NCBI GenBank assembly: GCA_034440635.1
Contig: JAOTON010000967.1
Span: 320,501-384,500, forward strand
Origin: Lepas anatifera
Lineage: Eukaryota > Arthropoda > Thecostraca > Lepadidae
Direction of reading: 5' to 3'
Length of the DNA stretch: 64,000 nt
Shown here: positions 54,358-64,000 of the stretch, in pieces
Layout of the letters: the number at the start of each line of letters is the position of its first letter
Position numbering within the stretch: the stretch's first letter is position 1
Translations under genes and position numbers: made by a program
Notes under the pieces: model-generated
The model's database searches: none
What the model saw: only the letters and a program-made list of their open reading frames with translations
Told to the model about the DNA's origin: nothing

Positions 54358-56879
54358 CAGAGCTGCAAAAAATCTCAAATCTGTCGGGCACTTTCGAAAA
54401 AACCTCCAAATCTGTCGGGTGGTTAGGATAGGACTATTAAAATTGTCTAAAACCCATTCAATTGGTAAAATGTTCCTACTCTTTTTCCACATTCTTAATA
54501 GAAAATACTAAAATTAGCATAAAAAACTTCAAGTTTGGCACCAATGGATATCATTATCCTTATTTTTGTGCTCTGATCCTTATATGTGTGATATCCTTAT
54601 TTTTCGTGCTCTGAAGCCGCCTATGGAAAATCTAAGTGGAATGGCACAAGTCTATTAATTTTCAAAACTCTAGAACTGAGACTGTTCTTCGGGTTTTCAA
54701 TTATCAGACACGCTCAGGAAATTAAGGTTATCGGCAGAAACCTATAACAAATTGAATACCGAACCACCAATTCCCATTTTCTGGAGTCACCATTGGTAAA
54801 GGAAATTTATTATTGGATGTAATTTGAGATTTGTGGACGTACAGCATACAAATAGTGTGTGTCAAAGTCAGCTCGACTGGGTCTTGAATAAGACTCAGTC
54901 TTGAATTCAGATGATTTAGGTCACAGATGGAAATATACAATAACATGAAAAGCAGCCCCCCTTTTTCAGTCCTCTGCAGCCGCCATTGACAAAAAATGCT
55001 GCACTAGAATGAGAATAAGAAATATTTTGTTATTATGTTACATAGTCCAGCCCAGAATACTTAAGAAATATAGTTTGCAATGGAAGAAAGCTGACCTGGT
55101 TCCCATACCATGCGGTTACTTATGCCAGCTTCTGCAGATTTTCATGATTTCAGTTTTTTGGAGGTGGGAGGGGGTAATTTGGAAGGAACCCCCAAAATTT
55201 ATATATGGATTTTGCTCTGATGGCCAGACAAACAAGATTGGAGGGGCACTTTTTTATATTCGAAAGTGTTTTTAAGCATCATGGCTACTTGTAGTTGAAT
55301 ACAAACATGTAATATCAGCTTTCCATGACTTTAAATGCATGTTTACATGAAAAATCCTAAATTTTGAAGCTGTTGGCTATCTCAAAGTTTTTTATGCATT
55401 GCCGTGCTCATTTCCATGAGGGTACGTGGTTTAGGATCTGAAGTTCATGAGGCTAATAAATAACTTTAAGTCAGTTAGATAGTAAATGTCAAATAAAAAT
55501 CATGTTTCCAAGGAAGTTAAGAGTAAAAGGAATGAGTAAAGGTTGCACTAGGCTGTGTTTTTGTTATATCTTTGTCCCCTTGACATAGATCATAGGCATA
55601 TTTAGGTAAGTGAATAAAATGAAATAGGAGAAATAGTTTGGTACTTAAAACTCAAATTAATGTGGAAAGGTGAAGAGTTTTGTTTCTTTGGCATCTACAA
55701 ATCCACTGATGAAGGTATGCAACTTTTGTGGTTAATTCTGGACAAACAGGCATTGGATTTAAAAGAAGATGGAAGGGAAAATCAAATGTTTTAGTCTAAT
55801 TTGACCAGTCTGCTGGTAAAATTCATTTTTCCCTTATTAATATCATTTAAAATTATTGATCAACAGTGAGCATAACATACTGTGTGGAAATAAATGTAAG
55901 CTGCCGAAATTACAACGAACACCACATCACTTACTTCTTTGTTTTCTCCCAACACTGTTCTGATCTGCCCGCTGTTTGATCCATGCTTCAAAACGACCTC
56001 CTTGGCCAAAACCACTGTTCCTGAACTTGCAGGGCAGCCCAGAATGCTTGATTCGCTGATGCTCCTTAAAAAAACGTTTCTCGCCAAAATACCCACATCC
56101 CTCAAATCCACATTTAAGCTTGACACGGGACGGTGGAAGGGGCTTCAGCTTAATCGGAGCCATTTATCAGCCCTTCAACTATGGACGATGAAATCCAGGC
56201 TCAACCAGTTTACTCAATATGTATACCAAAGTAATGCAAGAGAAAAATAATCAAAAACACAACCTTCCACAAGGCAACACACCAAACCGCAGGGCTGCTT
56301 TTCTTCAAACCAAAGATACCTTTTACACTTTTTACACTGGCTTTGCCGCAAGGGCGCTGTTTGAACAGCGCCCTTGCGGCAGCGTTGAGCGTACTTCCAA
56401 ACGAAGGAAACGAAGGAAAAAAACTGTTTTGCCTGTCGCCTTTACCTTTACGGCGGCCTGTCGGGCCAGGCTGTCGCGTGCTATGGAATACAAATCGGGC
56501 CCGACAGGCCGGTGAAGGAATTTTTCCAGCAGAGGATTTTCTGGGTGACGTTTAAAAGGCCCTCTGTGCATAAGGCCCTCTATTCAAAGGTTCCTCGATT
56601 CATAAGTCCCTCGAAAAGACCCTCTGTGCATAAGCCCTCGATTTTCCATCGGTTCTTGCCGCACACTGGCTTGATATGGGAGAGGTGCAAATTCATGAAA
56701 AACTTGTTGAGTGAAAGAGGTGACAATTCTAATATTGAGTTTTTTTAGAACAAAAAATATTTTCTGCTTCCTTTCAAGATTTTTTTTCTCACAGATTGTA
56801 AGATCTGTCGCAAGACCAACCGTGCCCTAAAATCTGTCGGGCACTTTATGACCCGAGAGCCCGACTTTTTGCAGCTCTG
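54358..56879. mobile_element. hAT element, 2.5 kb, with zinc-finger ORF
   Basis: Ends CAGAGCTGCAAAAA and, inverted, the same 14 bp; TSD CCCAGAAC at 54350-54357 and 56880-56887. Excision restores the host LINE frame. Subterminal motif AATCTGTCGGG recurs near 54379, 54408 and 56831, as expected for transposase binding. The interior holds a zinc-finger reading frame (minus), a perfect 18-bp hairpin (56344-56381) and a CCTGTCGGGCC/GGCCCGACAGG pair (56454-56511). No hAT dimerisation domain is seen, so it is probably non-autonomous. Confidence 0.85.
55927..56163 (-). CDS. Possible C2H2 zinc-finger exon inside the hAT element
   Basis: 78-codon frame from ATG. The start MAPIKLKPLPPSRVKLKCGF leads into one finger, Cys18-x4-Cys23-x11-His35-x4-His40 (CGYFGEKRFFKEHQRIKH), followed by a basic tail and stop. 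The N-terminal ATG and single finger look like a first exon of a DNA-binding protein, perhaps the DNA-binding head of the transposase or a captured gene. A donor could lie at CAAGGAG/GTCGTT (about 55995), but it is weak. No following exon was identified on the minus strand. Confidence 0.4.
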   Translation of the reverse strand: MAPIKLKPLPPSRVKLKCGFEGCGYFGEKRFFKEHQRIKHSGLPCKFRNSGFGQGGRFEAWIKQRADQNSVGRKQRSK

Positions 56880-57250
56880 CCCAGAACTTCAACATCTAGA
56901 CTATGAGGAAAGGCTGCAGCAGCTTCATCTTCCATCCCTAGCGTATCGCTGTAAACGAGGGGACATGCTTATTATCTACAAGATCATGCAGGGACAAACT
57001 GGAATCCGGAGAGAAGAGCTGTTCCAGGAGCCACCATTCACCGCCACGCGAGGTCATCGATTCAAAGTTTTCATACCTGATGCCATAAGCAGATCACGGA
57101 AAATTGTAGTGCTGTTCGTGCACTAAAGGACTGGAACCGCCTTCCAGCCCACGTTGTAGAATCTGTCTCTATCAACACCTTCAAGAATTTTCTTGACGAA
57201 TACTGGCCGGACATTCTTTACGAAGCCCCGCGATAAAATGCTGTGCGTTG

Positions 57251-59097
57251 AAAGCGAAAATTTGTGATAGTATTGCGGTACCTGTGATAAATTTGTACAT
57301 GAGTCGGACTAGATCGGGTAAGCCAGGAACCAAAGTGTGCCTTATAAAGACCCGCTAAATCTAATACATCTTATACATCAAATACACAGATTCTCCTATG
57401 CTTTCTCTATCGGGAAAAGGAATATTTAGCTGCGCGAACTTGCGCCATTTTCAATTACACTGGTCAACAGCCAAAATGGATCCGGCACGAGAACACCTGT
57501 TTCTACCTATTTCGATGCCACTGATTTCAAATTTAGTAACCGTTTTTTTCCATCGGACCTGGTTTCTTCCCAGAGCATGCCTGGTGTATAGCCCCGACAC
57601 TTGCCACACACAGTCATGAGCCTAACCTTTTGTGGAAAAATATGGCTCAAGTATGTCGAGAACCCGGGTTATCTGCACCCAGACAATGCAGTTTATCACT
57701 ATACATTTGAATTTATTGCAACGGAAGACTACCTCGCATTCAAGTGCAAGAACATTGTACATTGAACAAGGCTTGCCCTCGGTCGCACAAGCTCGTCGGT
57801 ATTTGTAGACAGAGTGGTGACGTCGCATATGATGAGGATTTTATGACAGAGTCACCTCCCTTGAAGATCAAGTCCAAATAAAAAGTCACAGGTCAAGGTC
57901 ATACCACCATTTCAAGGTCATTGATCCTAGTACCTTCGGTCAGATGACGTCGTCTAATATGACGTATATTATGTTATGACGTCATAGGCTAGGTCACTCA
58001 ATCTTGAGCTCAAGATCGCAGGTTCAAGTAAAAGGTCATAGGTCAAGGTCAAACCTGTTTTTCTGCCCAACGGTTGTCATAGTGCTAGCTGCAGTATACG
58101 TTATAGGCAAAATGTAATATTTGACGTCAAAGCTTAATGGCCTCGAACGACCATGACCTTAAAGTTTCAGAGAACATTGCCTCAGACCTTTCCTCTGTTA
58201 GTTTAGGTCACTTTCGCTCTATATCCGACTTCTCATTGCATAATAACGGCATTTCCCAATGGCTACCCTGCACAGACATAATTTGATCTATATGGCCTCG
58301 TTTTACCTTGAATATATTGACCTAGGTCTATGAAAATCAGGTTTAGGGTAGAAGACTCTACCCTCCAGAAACACTCAAACGTTCATTTTCCTAGACCTCT
58401 TGGATTTCGCACTGGCAGGGTCGCTGATGCCAAGTAGGCCTACACAAAGACGACACACAGACATACTGGATCTCGAAATTCTGATCTGATACGGCATTTC
58501 TGCTGCCAGATTCGTGTTCAGCGCCATAAATTACCCTAGAAACGGACTATTTTGCATTGGATCCATAACAAAAGTTACATTTTGTTGACCAGTGTTATCA
58601 CACTTTTTAGTTGCCACTGCGGCGCTCCGCTGCGGCCGTGACACCCCGACGCTGGAAGTACGGGCCCTATGTTTCGATACCTAACTGTTGTTTGTGAAGA
58701 AACGACTTCATATCTATATGTGTCTTCAAACTTATGCAGATTTTAGATATCCTAAATGCCGATAAAAATCCTGAAGAAAAACGTCGTTTTTTAGTTATGC
58801 TTAAGCATTGGATCATGAAATATAGAGATAGGAATTCGGTGCCAAACCCAAGTCCCGTGCACGAGATGGAAGTTACGGCTTATATTTCGAACGGGCCACT
58901 GAAGCCAGTGGTGAATCTAGACAAAATGTTCGAGGGAAAAAGGTAAAATTGGTCCAAATCTAATGACGTAAATCAAGAGGCAATGGACGGCAGAAGCAGC
59001 GACGAGGACAGCAGTAGCAGTGAGGATAGAAGCTGTCTCTGAGTGCAGAGCCCCTCTCGTCGAAGGAAATATGACTATCCAAAAATGTATTTCCATT
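57251..59097. other. No gene; AGGTCA-rich DNA
   Basis: 57850-58330 is dense in GGTCA/TGACC motifs in both orientations, like the MITE interiors, but I found no TTAA-flanked ends. A 70-codon frame at 58734-58946 has no recognised domain. Confidence 0.4.
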
Positions 59098-60095
59098 TTA
59101 ATCCTCGCCCCGGTGGGGAGGGTGTTTGAACACCCATTCGGGTTTTTCCGGCTGCACCAAAAAACGACGGCACGAAGCGCCGCCGTACTTGGCACACCTT
59201 ATCCTTGATCGATTCCGCAACTTACACCAACATTTTAAGGTTGGGTCATCTCAGGTCAGGTCACCAGTGCAGGTCAAGTGAACTCACCTCCAAAAATATT
59301 TAAGGTGGTATAAGTAAGAAACGGGTGAATCAATCAGATTGAAACTTATACCACATGATGGGCCCACAGACTGCTACAAAATATTTTCCGAGATTTTTCA
59401 TATCGATGATATAGGCTCAGGTACGGATTGTGACCTCTCTATTGGAAATGCATGGGAAAACAGGAATTAGACAGTGTTTTTGTAGATACAGCTTATGATA
59501 CCTTCGTATTCTCCAAATCGTAGTATCCTGGGCCTCTTTCCGGGTGCATGTTAAAAATGTTTAACCTGTGACCTCTAAGAGGTCATTTGGGGCTATTTCA
59601 GCAGTTATCAGATTTGGGTCAATATCTTTACAGTAAATGATGATGCAGCTTTTATCTTGATACCGTTACGTTTGGATTGCTATTGTGAGTCGATTGATAT
59701 GCATATTGACTATGTTAGGCTGAAGAGTGACCTTCACCTGACCTGTGATCAGGTCATTTTTGTGTTTGGACATAGTATAGTCATATTATACATCATTCGA
59801 TTTGCCGTGACGTCAGGAAGTGAATGGTGCCTAAAAAATCATTCTTACCCAACTCTGCCAGACGCTAGAGCCTAAAAACTCTAACATGCAACCTTCTTTG
59901 AGCTGGCATGACCTCAATATTGACCTGAGCCAAAAAGTGACCGATGTAGTTTCTTCATAAATTTATATGATCTATCCAATAGCATTCGCGTTTTTTCGCT
60001 CTCCCGCATAGGAGCCGAGTTCGAGGGTGGAGGGGTTTGAACATCCCTCCCTACCGAGGCGAAGGTGGCTCGGGGCCCACCGGAGGGGGTGTTAA
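59098..60095. mobile_element. piggyBac-like MITE, third subfamily
   Basis: TTAA at 59098-59101 and 60092-60095. Ends TCCTCGCCCCGGTGGGGAGG and, inverted, CACCCCCTCCGGTGGGCCCC; less perfect than the other copies. The interior shares CGCCGCCGTACTTGGCA and the AGGTCA-rich segments with the copies at 1471, 37059 and 51666. Confidence 0.75.
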
Positions 60096-60256
60096 GTACA
60101 AGTTTGCTTATGGCTGGAAATTAGAATGAATATGACTTTTCAGTGTCCCACAATTTAATTTCGGGTTATTGCATGCAAGCAGGTCATCAGATGTATTCTT
60201 CACTAGACTGCGCTCTCGTTTCCAAAAATGTTACATTCGCTTCAATTGGGGTCTAA
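60096..60256. other. Short non-coding interval
   Basis: Nothing recognised between the MITE and the foldback element. Confidence 0.4.
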
Positions 60257-60604
60257 GTTGGTAAGGTGTTCACTGGCCTGTTCCCTCGAATCCGGAAATG
60301 TAAACCCTGAAGATTACATATTCTGGCACAGCCCTTCCTGATGATTATTGGGATTTTTGGGCACCTCAGCTGCTGAGGCTATATGTGGGCACAGCCCTTC
60401 ATCAGAATCAGGTCGTAAATATAAAAATTATCAGTCATAGTGTAGCCAGACCTCGAATTCGAATTCGAGGTCTGGCTACACTATGACTGAGAATTTTACA
60501 TTTACTACATGATTCTGATGAACGGCTGTGCCCGAATATATAATTTTCAGTGTTCTTTTACATTTCCGGATTCAAGGGGATAGGCCAGTGAACACCTTAT
60601 CAAC
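60257..60604. mobile_element. Foldback element with perfect palindromic core
   Basis: 348 bp with GTTGGTAAGGTGTTCACTGG at the left and its inverse ending at 60604; GAATCCGGAAATGTAAA and GGGCACAGCC are also inverted inside. The centre 60431-60490 is a perfect 60-bp palindrome with no spacer (around GAATTCGAATTC). Same family as 41721-41835. No ORF. Confidence 0.8.
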
Positions 60605-60736
60605 TTATCATCATGCTCCTCGCCGCAGCACTTCAAAACCTATCAACAATTGGGGTCTACTTTGATTTGTTTAATTTTCAGACGATTTTTCTCTCCAGCT
60701 GTTTAATTGAGAAAGTCCCTATAAGGATAAAGGCAA

Positions 60737-60885
60737 TGACGGATCCATGGGGGCGTGTGGGGCTTAAGCCCCCGAAATGTTCGTAAACCTTTAGTAAATG
60801 AATAGCCGGACGCTGTTCAGGTGCTGATGGGCAAGCTCCCACCTCCTAGCCCCAAACCCCAAAATAAAATCCTGGATCCGCCACT
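60737..60885. mobile_element. Short hAT-like MITE (related to 39906-40062)
   Basis: Ends TGACGGATCCATGG and, inverted, CAGTGGCGGATCCAGG. The interior GGGGCTTAAGCCCCCGAAATG is shared with the copy at 39906. TSD not clear. Confidence 0.6.
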
Positions 60886-61988
60886 GGATAAATGGGTTTT
60901 ATTATTGACGTATTTAGTAATATAAGGCATCTATTCGTCGTCATTTCCAAGTGTTTAAATGCGATTCACTTGGGGTGTATTCTGATCGATGTTTTTAATT
61001 TTATTACAATTTCGTTTTTTGCTGTTTTTTTAATTATATTGCGGGGGTGCAGATTCTCGTATTTTTGGTAAGGGAGAGGCGGATGATTTGGTGGGAGGCT
61101 AAATTTCATGACGCGCCATCGACCATTCAAGAGGGCGCGCAGAGTCGATCGGGAAATGCATGTGCCCCACTTGACTCCCCCTGGATCCGCCTTTGGAAGC
61201 ATCAACAAGTGACAAAATGTACTTAGCTAGGCGCATCATCAAGTTTTGGCTATATTCGTAACATTTTTATCCACCAGCTGCAGGGTTGGCACTGCCCACT
61301 ACCCACTGCCCGGGTTTTTGGGTTTTTAGTGGGTTTTTTAGTCGATAAAACCCACCTGGGTTTTTTTATAAATCGTTTTCTAGATGCCCCTGAGTAAAAA
61401 TATTGTCTTTTTTGCTATTCACATCAATTTTAAAGCTACTAAGCCTTGCTATGAATATGACAAAGTTTAGAAGAATTAGTACCATATGCCACCTCATACA
61501 ACCCACTGGAAAACTGCCTTAAAAGTGCATTTGGAAATCCTTGCCGTCTTACCACGAAAATAGTTCCCAAGAATCCACATGTCATATCAATTGCACATTG
61601 TGCAACACAAATTTTTATTATTTTTTTCAACAGGTAAAAGTCACTGGATAAGACCAATACTGTCTCTGAATATGACGTTAGTTTTTGTCTGTATGATGCA
61701 GTTTTTTCCAGAATTCAATGTATATATTATATATATCTTACCAAATTTATAAACATTTCTGCAGCTTCAAAATATGCCAAAGTAACAATGCAGTCTCAGA
61801 TTGTGACTCTGACTGACTTTGGCCTGAGACACACGAATAGTTTCATTGTCCAGCTCATGGAGCCTCTAAGGGTTATCGTGGTGGAGTCACGTGCTGCACT
61901 CTAGGCGCGCAGCCAAGGTGGGGCGACCGCCTCTCCCCTTGGCTGAACTTAAGCTCTGTAAAGAGCTTCCCGCGCGGCGTCCTGTCGT
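60886..61988. other. No gene recognised
   Basis: AT-rich, with low-complexity GGGTTTTT/AGTGGG runs at 61290-61360 and a (TA)-rich tract near 61720-61735. No coding or terminal-repeat signal. A CTGGATCCGCC MITE-like end occurs alone at 61181-61191. Confidence 0.4.
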
Positions 61989-62770
61989 TTTCTGATTTAT
62001 GTTCCCCAAGTTGATTATAAGAAGACGGACACCATCACAATGTTTGTCTCGGAGACTCTCAATAGCAAGTCTCAGTGGCCCAAGCGCTGGTCTGGCAGGG
62101 CCCACCAAAATTTTGAATTGGGGGCCCCCATATTCAGCTATCGGGATACCAGAGTTTATCTCTGGGCCCCCCAGACTTGGTCTCTGAAGCAGCCCCAAAA
62201 GTTTTCTCGGGGTTTCCAGAGTTGGCCTGGAGGACCCTCAAGAGCTTGTCACGGGGGGGCGCCCAGACCTGGTCTCTGAGGGCCACCAGAGTTGGTCTCG
62301 GTGGGCCCAAGAGTCTGACTTGGGGATCCGAAAAGCTTTCTCGGGGAGCCCAGGGTTGCTTTCGGATGGCCTTTAAGAATTCGTCTCAGTGGCCTCAGAG
62401 TTGGTCTCCAAGGCCTTCGAGGGTTTGTCGCGTCGGCCCATCGAGTTGATCTCGAACCTGGTTGAAAGTTGGTTTCGGGGGTCCCTAGATTCGGTCCTTA
62501 GGGTCCCCCGAGGTGGTTTTGGGAGACCCCAAGAATTGTTCTTGGGGCCCGCAGTGTTGATCTCGAGAACCTTGAAGAGTTTGTCTTGCTTCGTGGGGCC
62601 CCAGAGCTGGTCTCTGGGATCCCTAGACTCGTTTTGGGGTGACTCAAAAGTTTTTTTTTTTCTGGCGGGAGGGGAGGTTTTGTCTCAAGGCGCCGGCCAA
62701 TTTTTATCAGTCTGCCCAAAGAATTCGTGTTGGGGGCACCTCAGAGTTGGTCTCCGGTTCACAAAATAAT
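61989..62770. repeat. Degenerate minisatellite, GAGTTGGTCTC type
   Basis: Units of about 22-26 bp around GAGTTGGTCTC.GGGGGCCC, the reverse-complement style of the 6290-9240 array. Overlapping frames are by-products. Isolated from the other arrays, so possibly another member of the U family; no TIR was found at its edges. Confidence 0.75.
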
Positions 62771-64000
62771 ACAAAGGATACCACGCTTTATTCAGCTAGA
62801 TAAGCAAAGAAGCAGGCAAGGGAGGTAAAAACAGCCAATAAAAGTCACGTGAACCACTCTGATTCACTCCACAATCACATCAGCCACCGCTGACATTCTT
62901 TTTATTTTCATTAGCGATCTTTGCACTTGGAGCCCCGTGCAGTGCCCCCGAGTCTATATTCACGCCCCTTCCCCCTGAGCAAATAATGGATACACCCCTG
63001 CTCTGCTCTGAGAATTGTGATCTGGCCATTATTGATGTACCAGACTAAGATTTCCAGCGCTAGCATTTGTCCCTGAGGAATATGAGCTGATTTAGAAACA
63101 TTTTGCCAAACATTTTGACTTGTGACCTTTGAAAGGTCACCTTAGGTCAAATAAGCATTTGGTACCGTATGTTTATTAGACACACATCGCGATTGGCAGC
63201 ACACAACGGAACGTAAGTGAGGGAGAACCCCACGGTGAAGGGAGGCGGAACGTGCACGATGCCGGTCGGGTGGAGCTTCGGCTAATCGAGCGCAAACGTG
63301 ACTCAGCGGAGAAAACGTACGTCCGAAACCCACTAAGATTAAGATTTTTGACTGCGCCACACACCCAGCCAGCAGAGAGAGCACCCCCGGGACAGACCCG
63401 AACACGCGTGCGGTCGCTGACGACTGAAGAAAAGCGGTATGATATAGGAGTGGGCAAGGTGAAGTGCGATTTAGCTAGTGGAAGCGGGCCGCGTCCGTGA
63501 CCGCCTGTTCAGCGCGAGGCCTCTTAAACAGTTACGCCCAGGAGGGCACGGACGCGGACCCGAGCGTGTATGTGAGTGGGCAGACTGGTGAAGGGCGTGA
63601 CGCTAATATAAATAGTGTAGGTGATCAAAACGCGTGAGTGAAGCTCAGACCAGGACGTGTGAATGCGTGCGAAGGAGCGCGGTGCTGACATAAATTGTGC
63701 AGATGACCAAGATGAGTGACAGACCAAGAGTAAGGGTGGGATGGACAATGGTGGACGCGATGCACCAAGTCAGCAACGTGGGTGAACTACCTCTTGGGTC
63801 ACCAAAAATACCGCTACCGACACGGAGCTTGGGACACCTTAACATCATAGAATGTAGTGCACGAGAGATACAATGGGCCCAAAGAAGGACCTCAAGCGGA
63901 AGTGCCAGCATCGGCCACATCACACCCACATCACACATCACACCCATCACAACCAACAAACACATCGCTCGTTGGAAACTTCGGTCCCCGTTCGACCCAC
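62771..64000. other. No gene recognised
   Basis: 62771-63170 is non-coding, with ACCTTTGAAAGGTCACC near 63124. 63200-64000 is more GC-rich with GTGAGTG-like motifs, and several short minus-strand frames (63142-63965) resemble no known protein. It could contain a promoter or untranslated exon, but nothing supports a specific call. Confidence 0.35.

Larger units (their letters stand above)
54050..57250 (+). mobile_element. CR1-like LINE 3' fragment, split by a hAT element
   Basis: 54106-54357 and 56880-57237 encode the C-terminal end of a CR1/Jockey-like reverse transcriptase: RANQVLGATKRNF, LLYKPLVRPHLEYGNEVWGP, VQRRATKLVPE, then HLDYEERLQQLHLPSLAYR and RGDMLIIYKIM. Removing 54358-56879 and one TSD rejoins KLVPE-LQHLDYEER in frame. 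The tail DWNRLPAHVVESVSINTFK continues in another frame after a shift near 57095 and stops at 57235. Unlike LINEs A-F it has no RNase H. Strongly 5'-truncated. Confidence 0.85.

Noticed and set aside
1..64000. tRNA genes
   Set aside because: No A-box/B-box pair with a cloverleaf was convincing by eye; a tRNA scan was not possible, so absence is not claimed.

Overview
This is a repeat-dominated animal nuclear sequence. Arthropod origin, perhaps crustacean, is my inference from the arylsulfatase exons and the LINE families; the species is not readable. I see no operons, CRISPR arrays or prokaryotic genes. Almost every long reading frame belongs to a mobile element. The one host gene I recognise is an arylsulfatase B-type sulfatase on the minus strand, with three exons at 53.1, 40.8 and 39.7 kb joining in compatible phase. 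Its large intron holds a full-length antisense LINE and several MITEs.

Layout. 1-10,052 is a hAT-like composite (called T) of minisatellite DNA. Inside it lies a second hAT-like element (U, 1,081-9,295), which contains a piggyBac-like MITE, a LINE with an intact ORF1 (LINE A), and a 3-kb degenerate tandem array. 10,053-14,445 carries LINE pieces (tail of LINE E, middle of LINE F, 5' part of LINE D, a 3' fragment). 14,446-18,324 is an inverted copy of the left part of T. 18,325-28,035 is LINE E on the minus strand, with a 2,963-bp Transib/RAG-type DNA transposon inside its reverse transcriptase ORF. 28,036-29,140 is the 5' part of LINE F. 29-37 kb is AT-rich with no recognised gene but has a striking run of stem-loops at 35.36-35.77 kb. 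37-53 kb is the sulfatase gene with LINE C (42,569-49,270) and TTAA-flanked MITEs. 54-57 kb is a CR1-like LINE fragment split by a 2.5-kb hAT element encoding a zinc finger. 57-64 kb holds MITEs, a foldback element with a 60-bp perfect palindrome, and another minisatellite.

How the parts relate. Target-site duplications (TSDs) and restored reading frames give the nesting order: LINE F was hit by LINE E, LINE E by T, T by U, and U by LINE A and a MITE. The two halves of LINE E, and the two copies of its 14-bp TSD, now lie 18 kb apart in opposite orientation. This is what inversion (or mis-assembly) between the two inverted arms of T would produce.

Best find. The element at 20,790-23,752 has both ends built like a 23-spacer RAG recombination signal (heptamer CACWGTG, 23-nt spacer, ACAAAAATC-like nonamer) and a 5-bp TSD. 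It carries a broken, internally deleted transposase whose C-terminal motif resembles the last catalytic region of RAG1.
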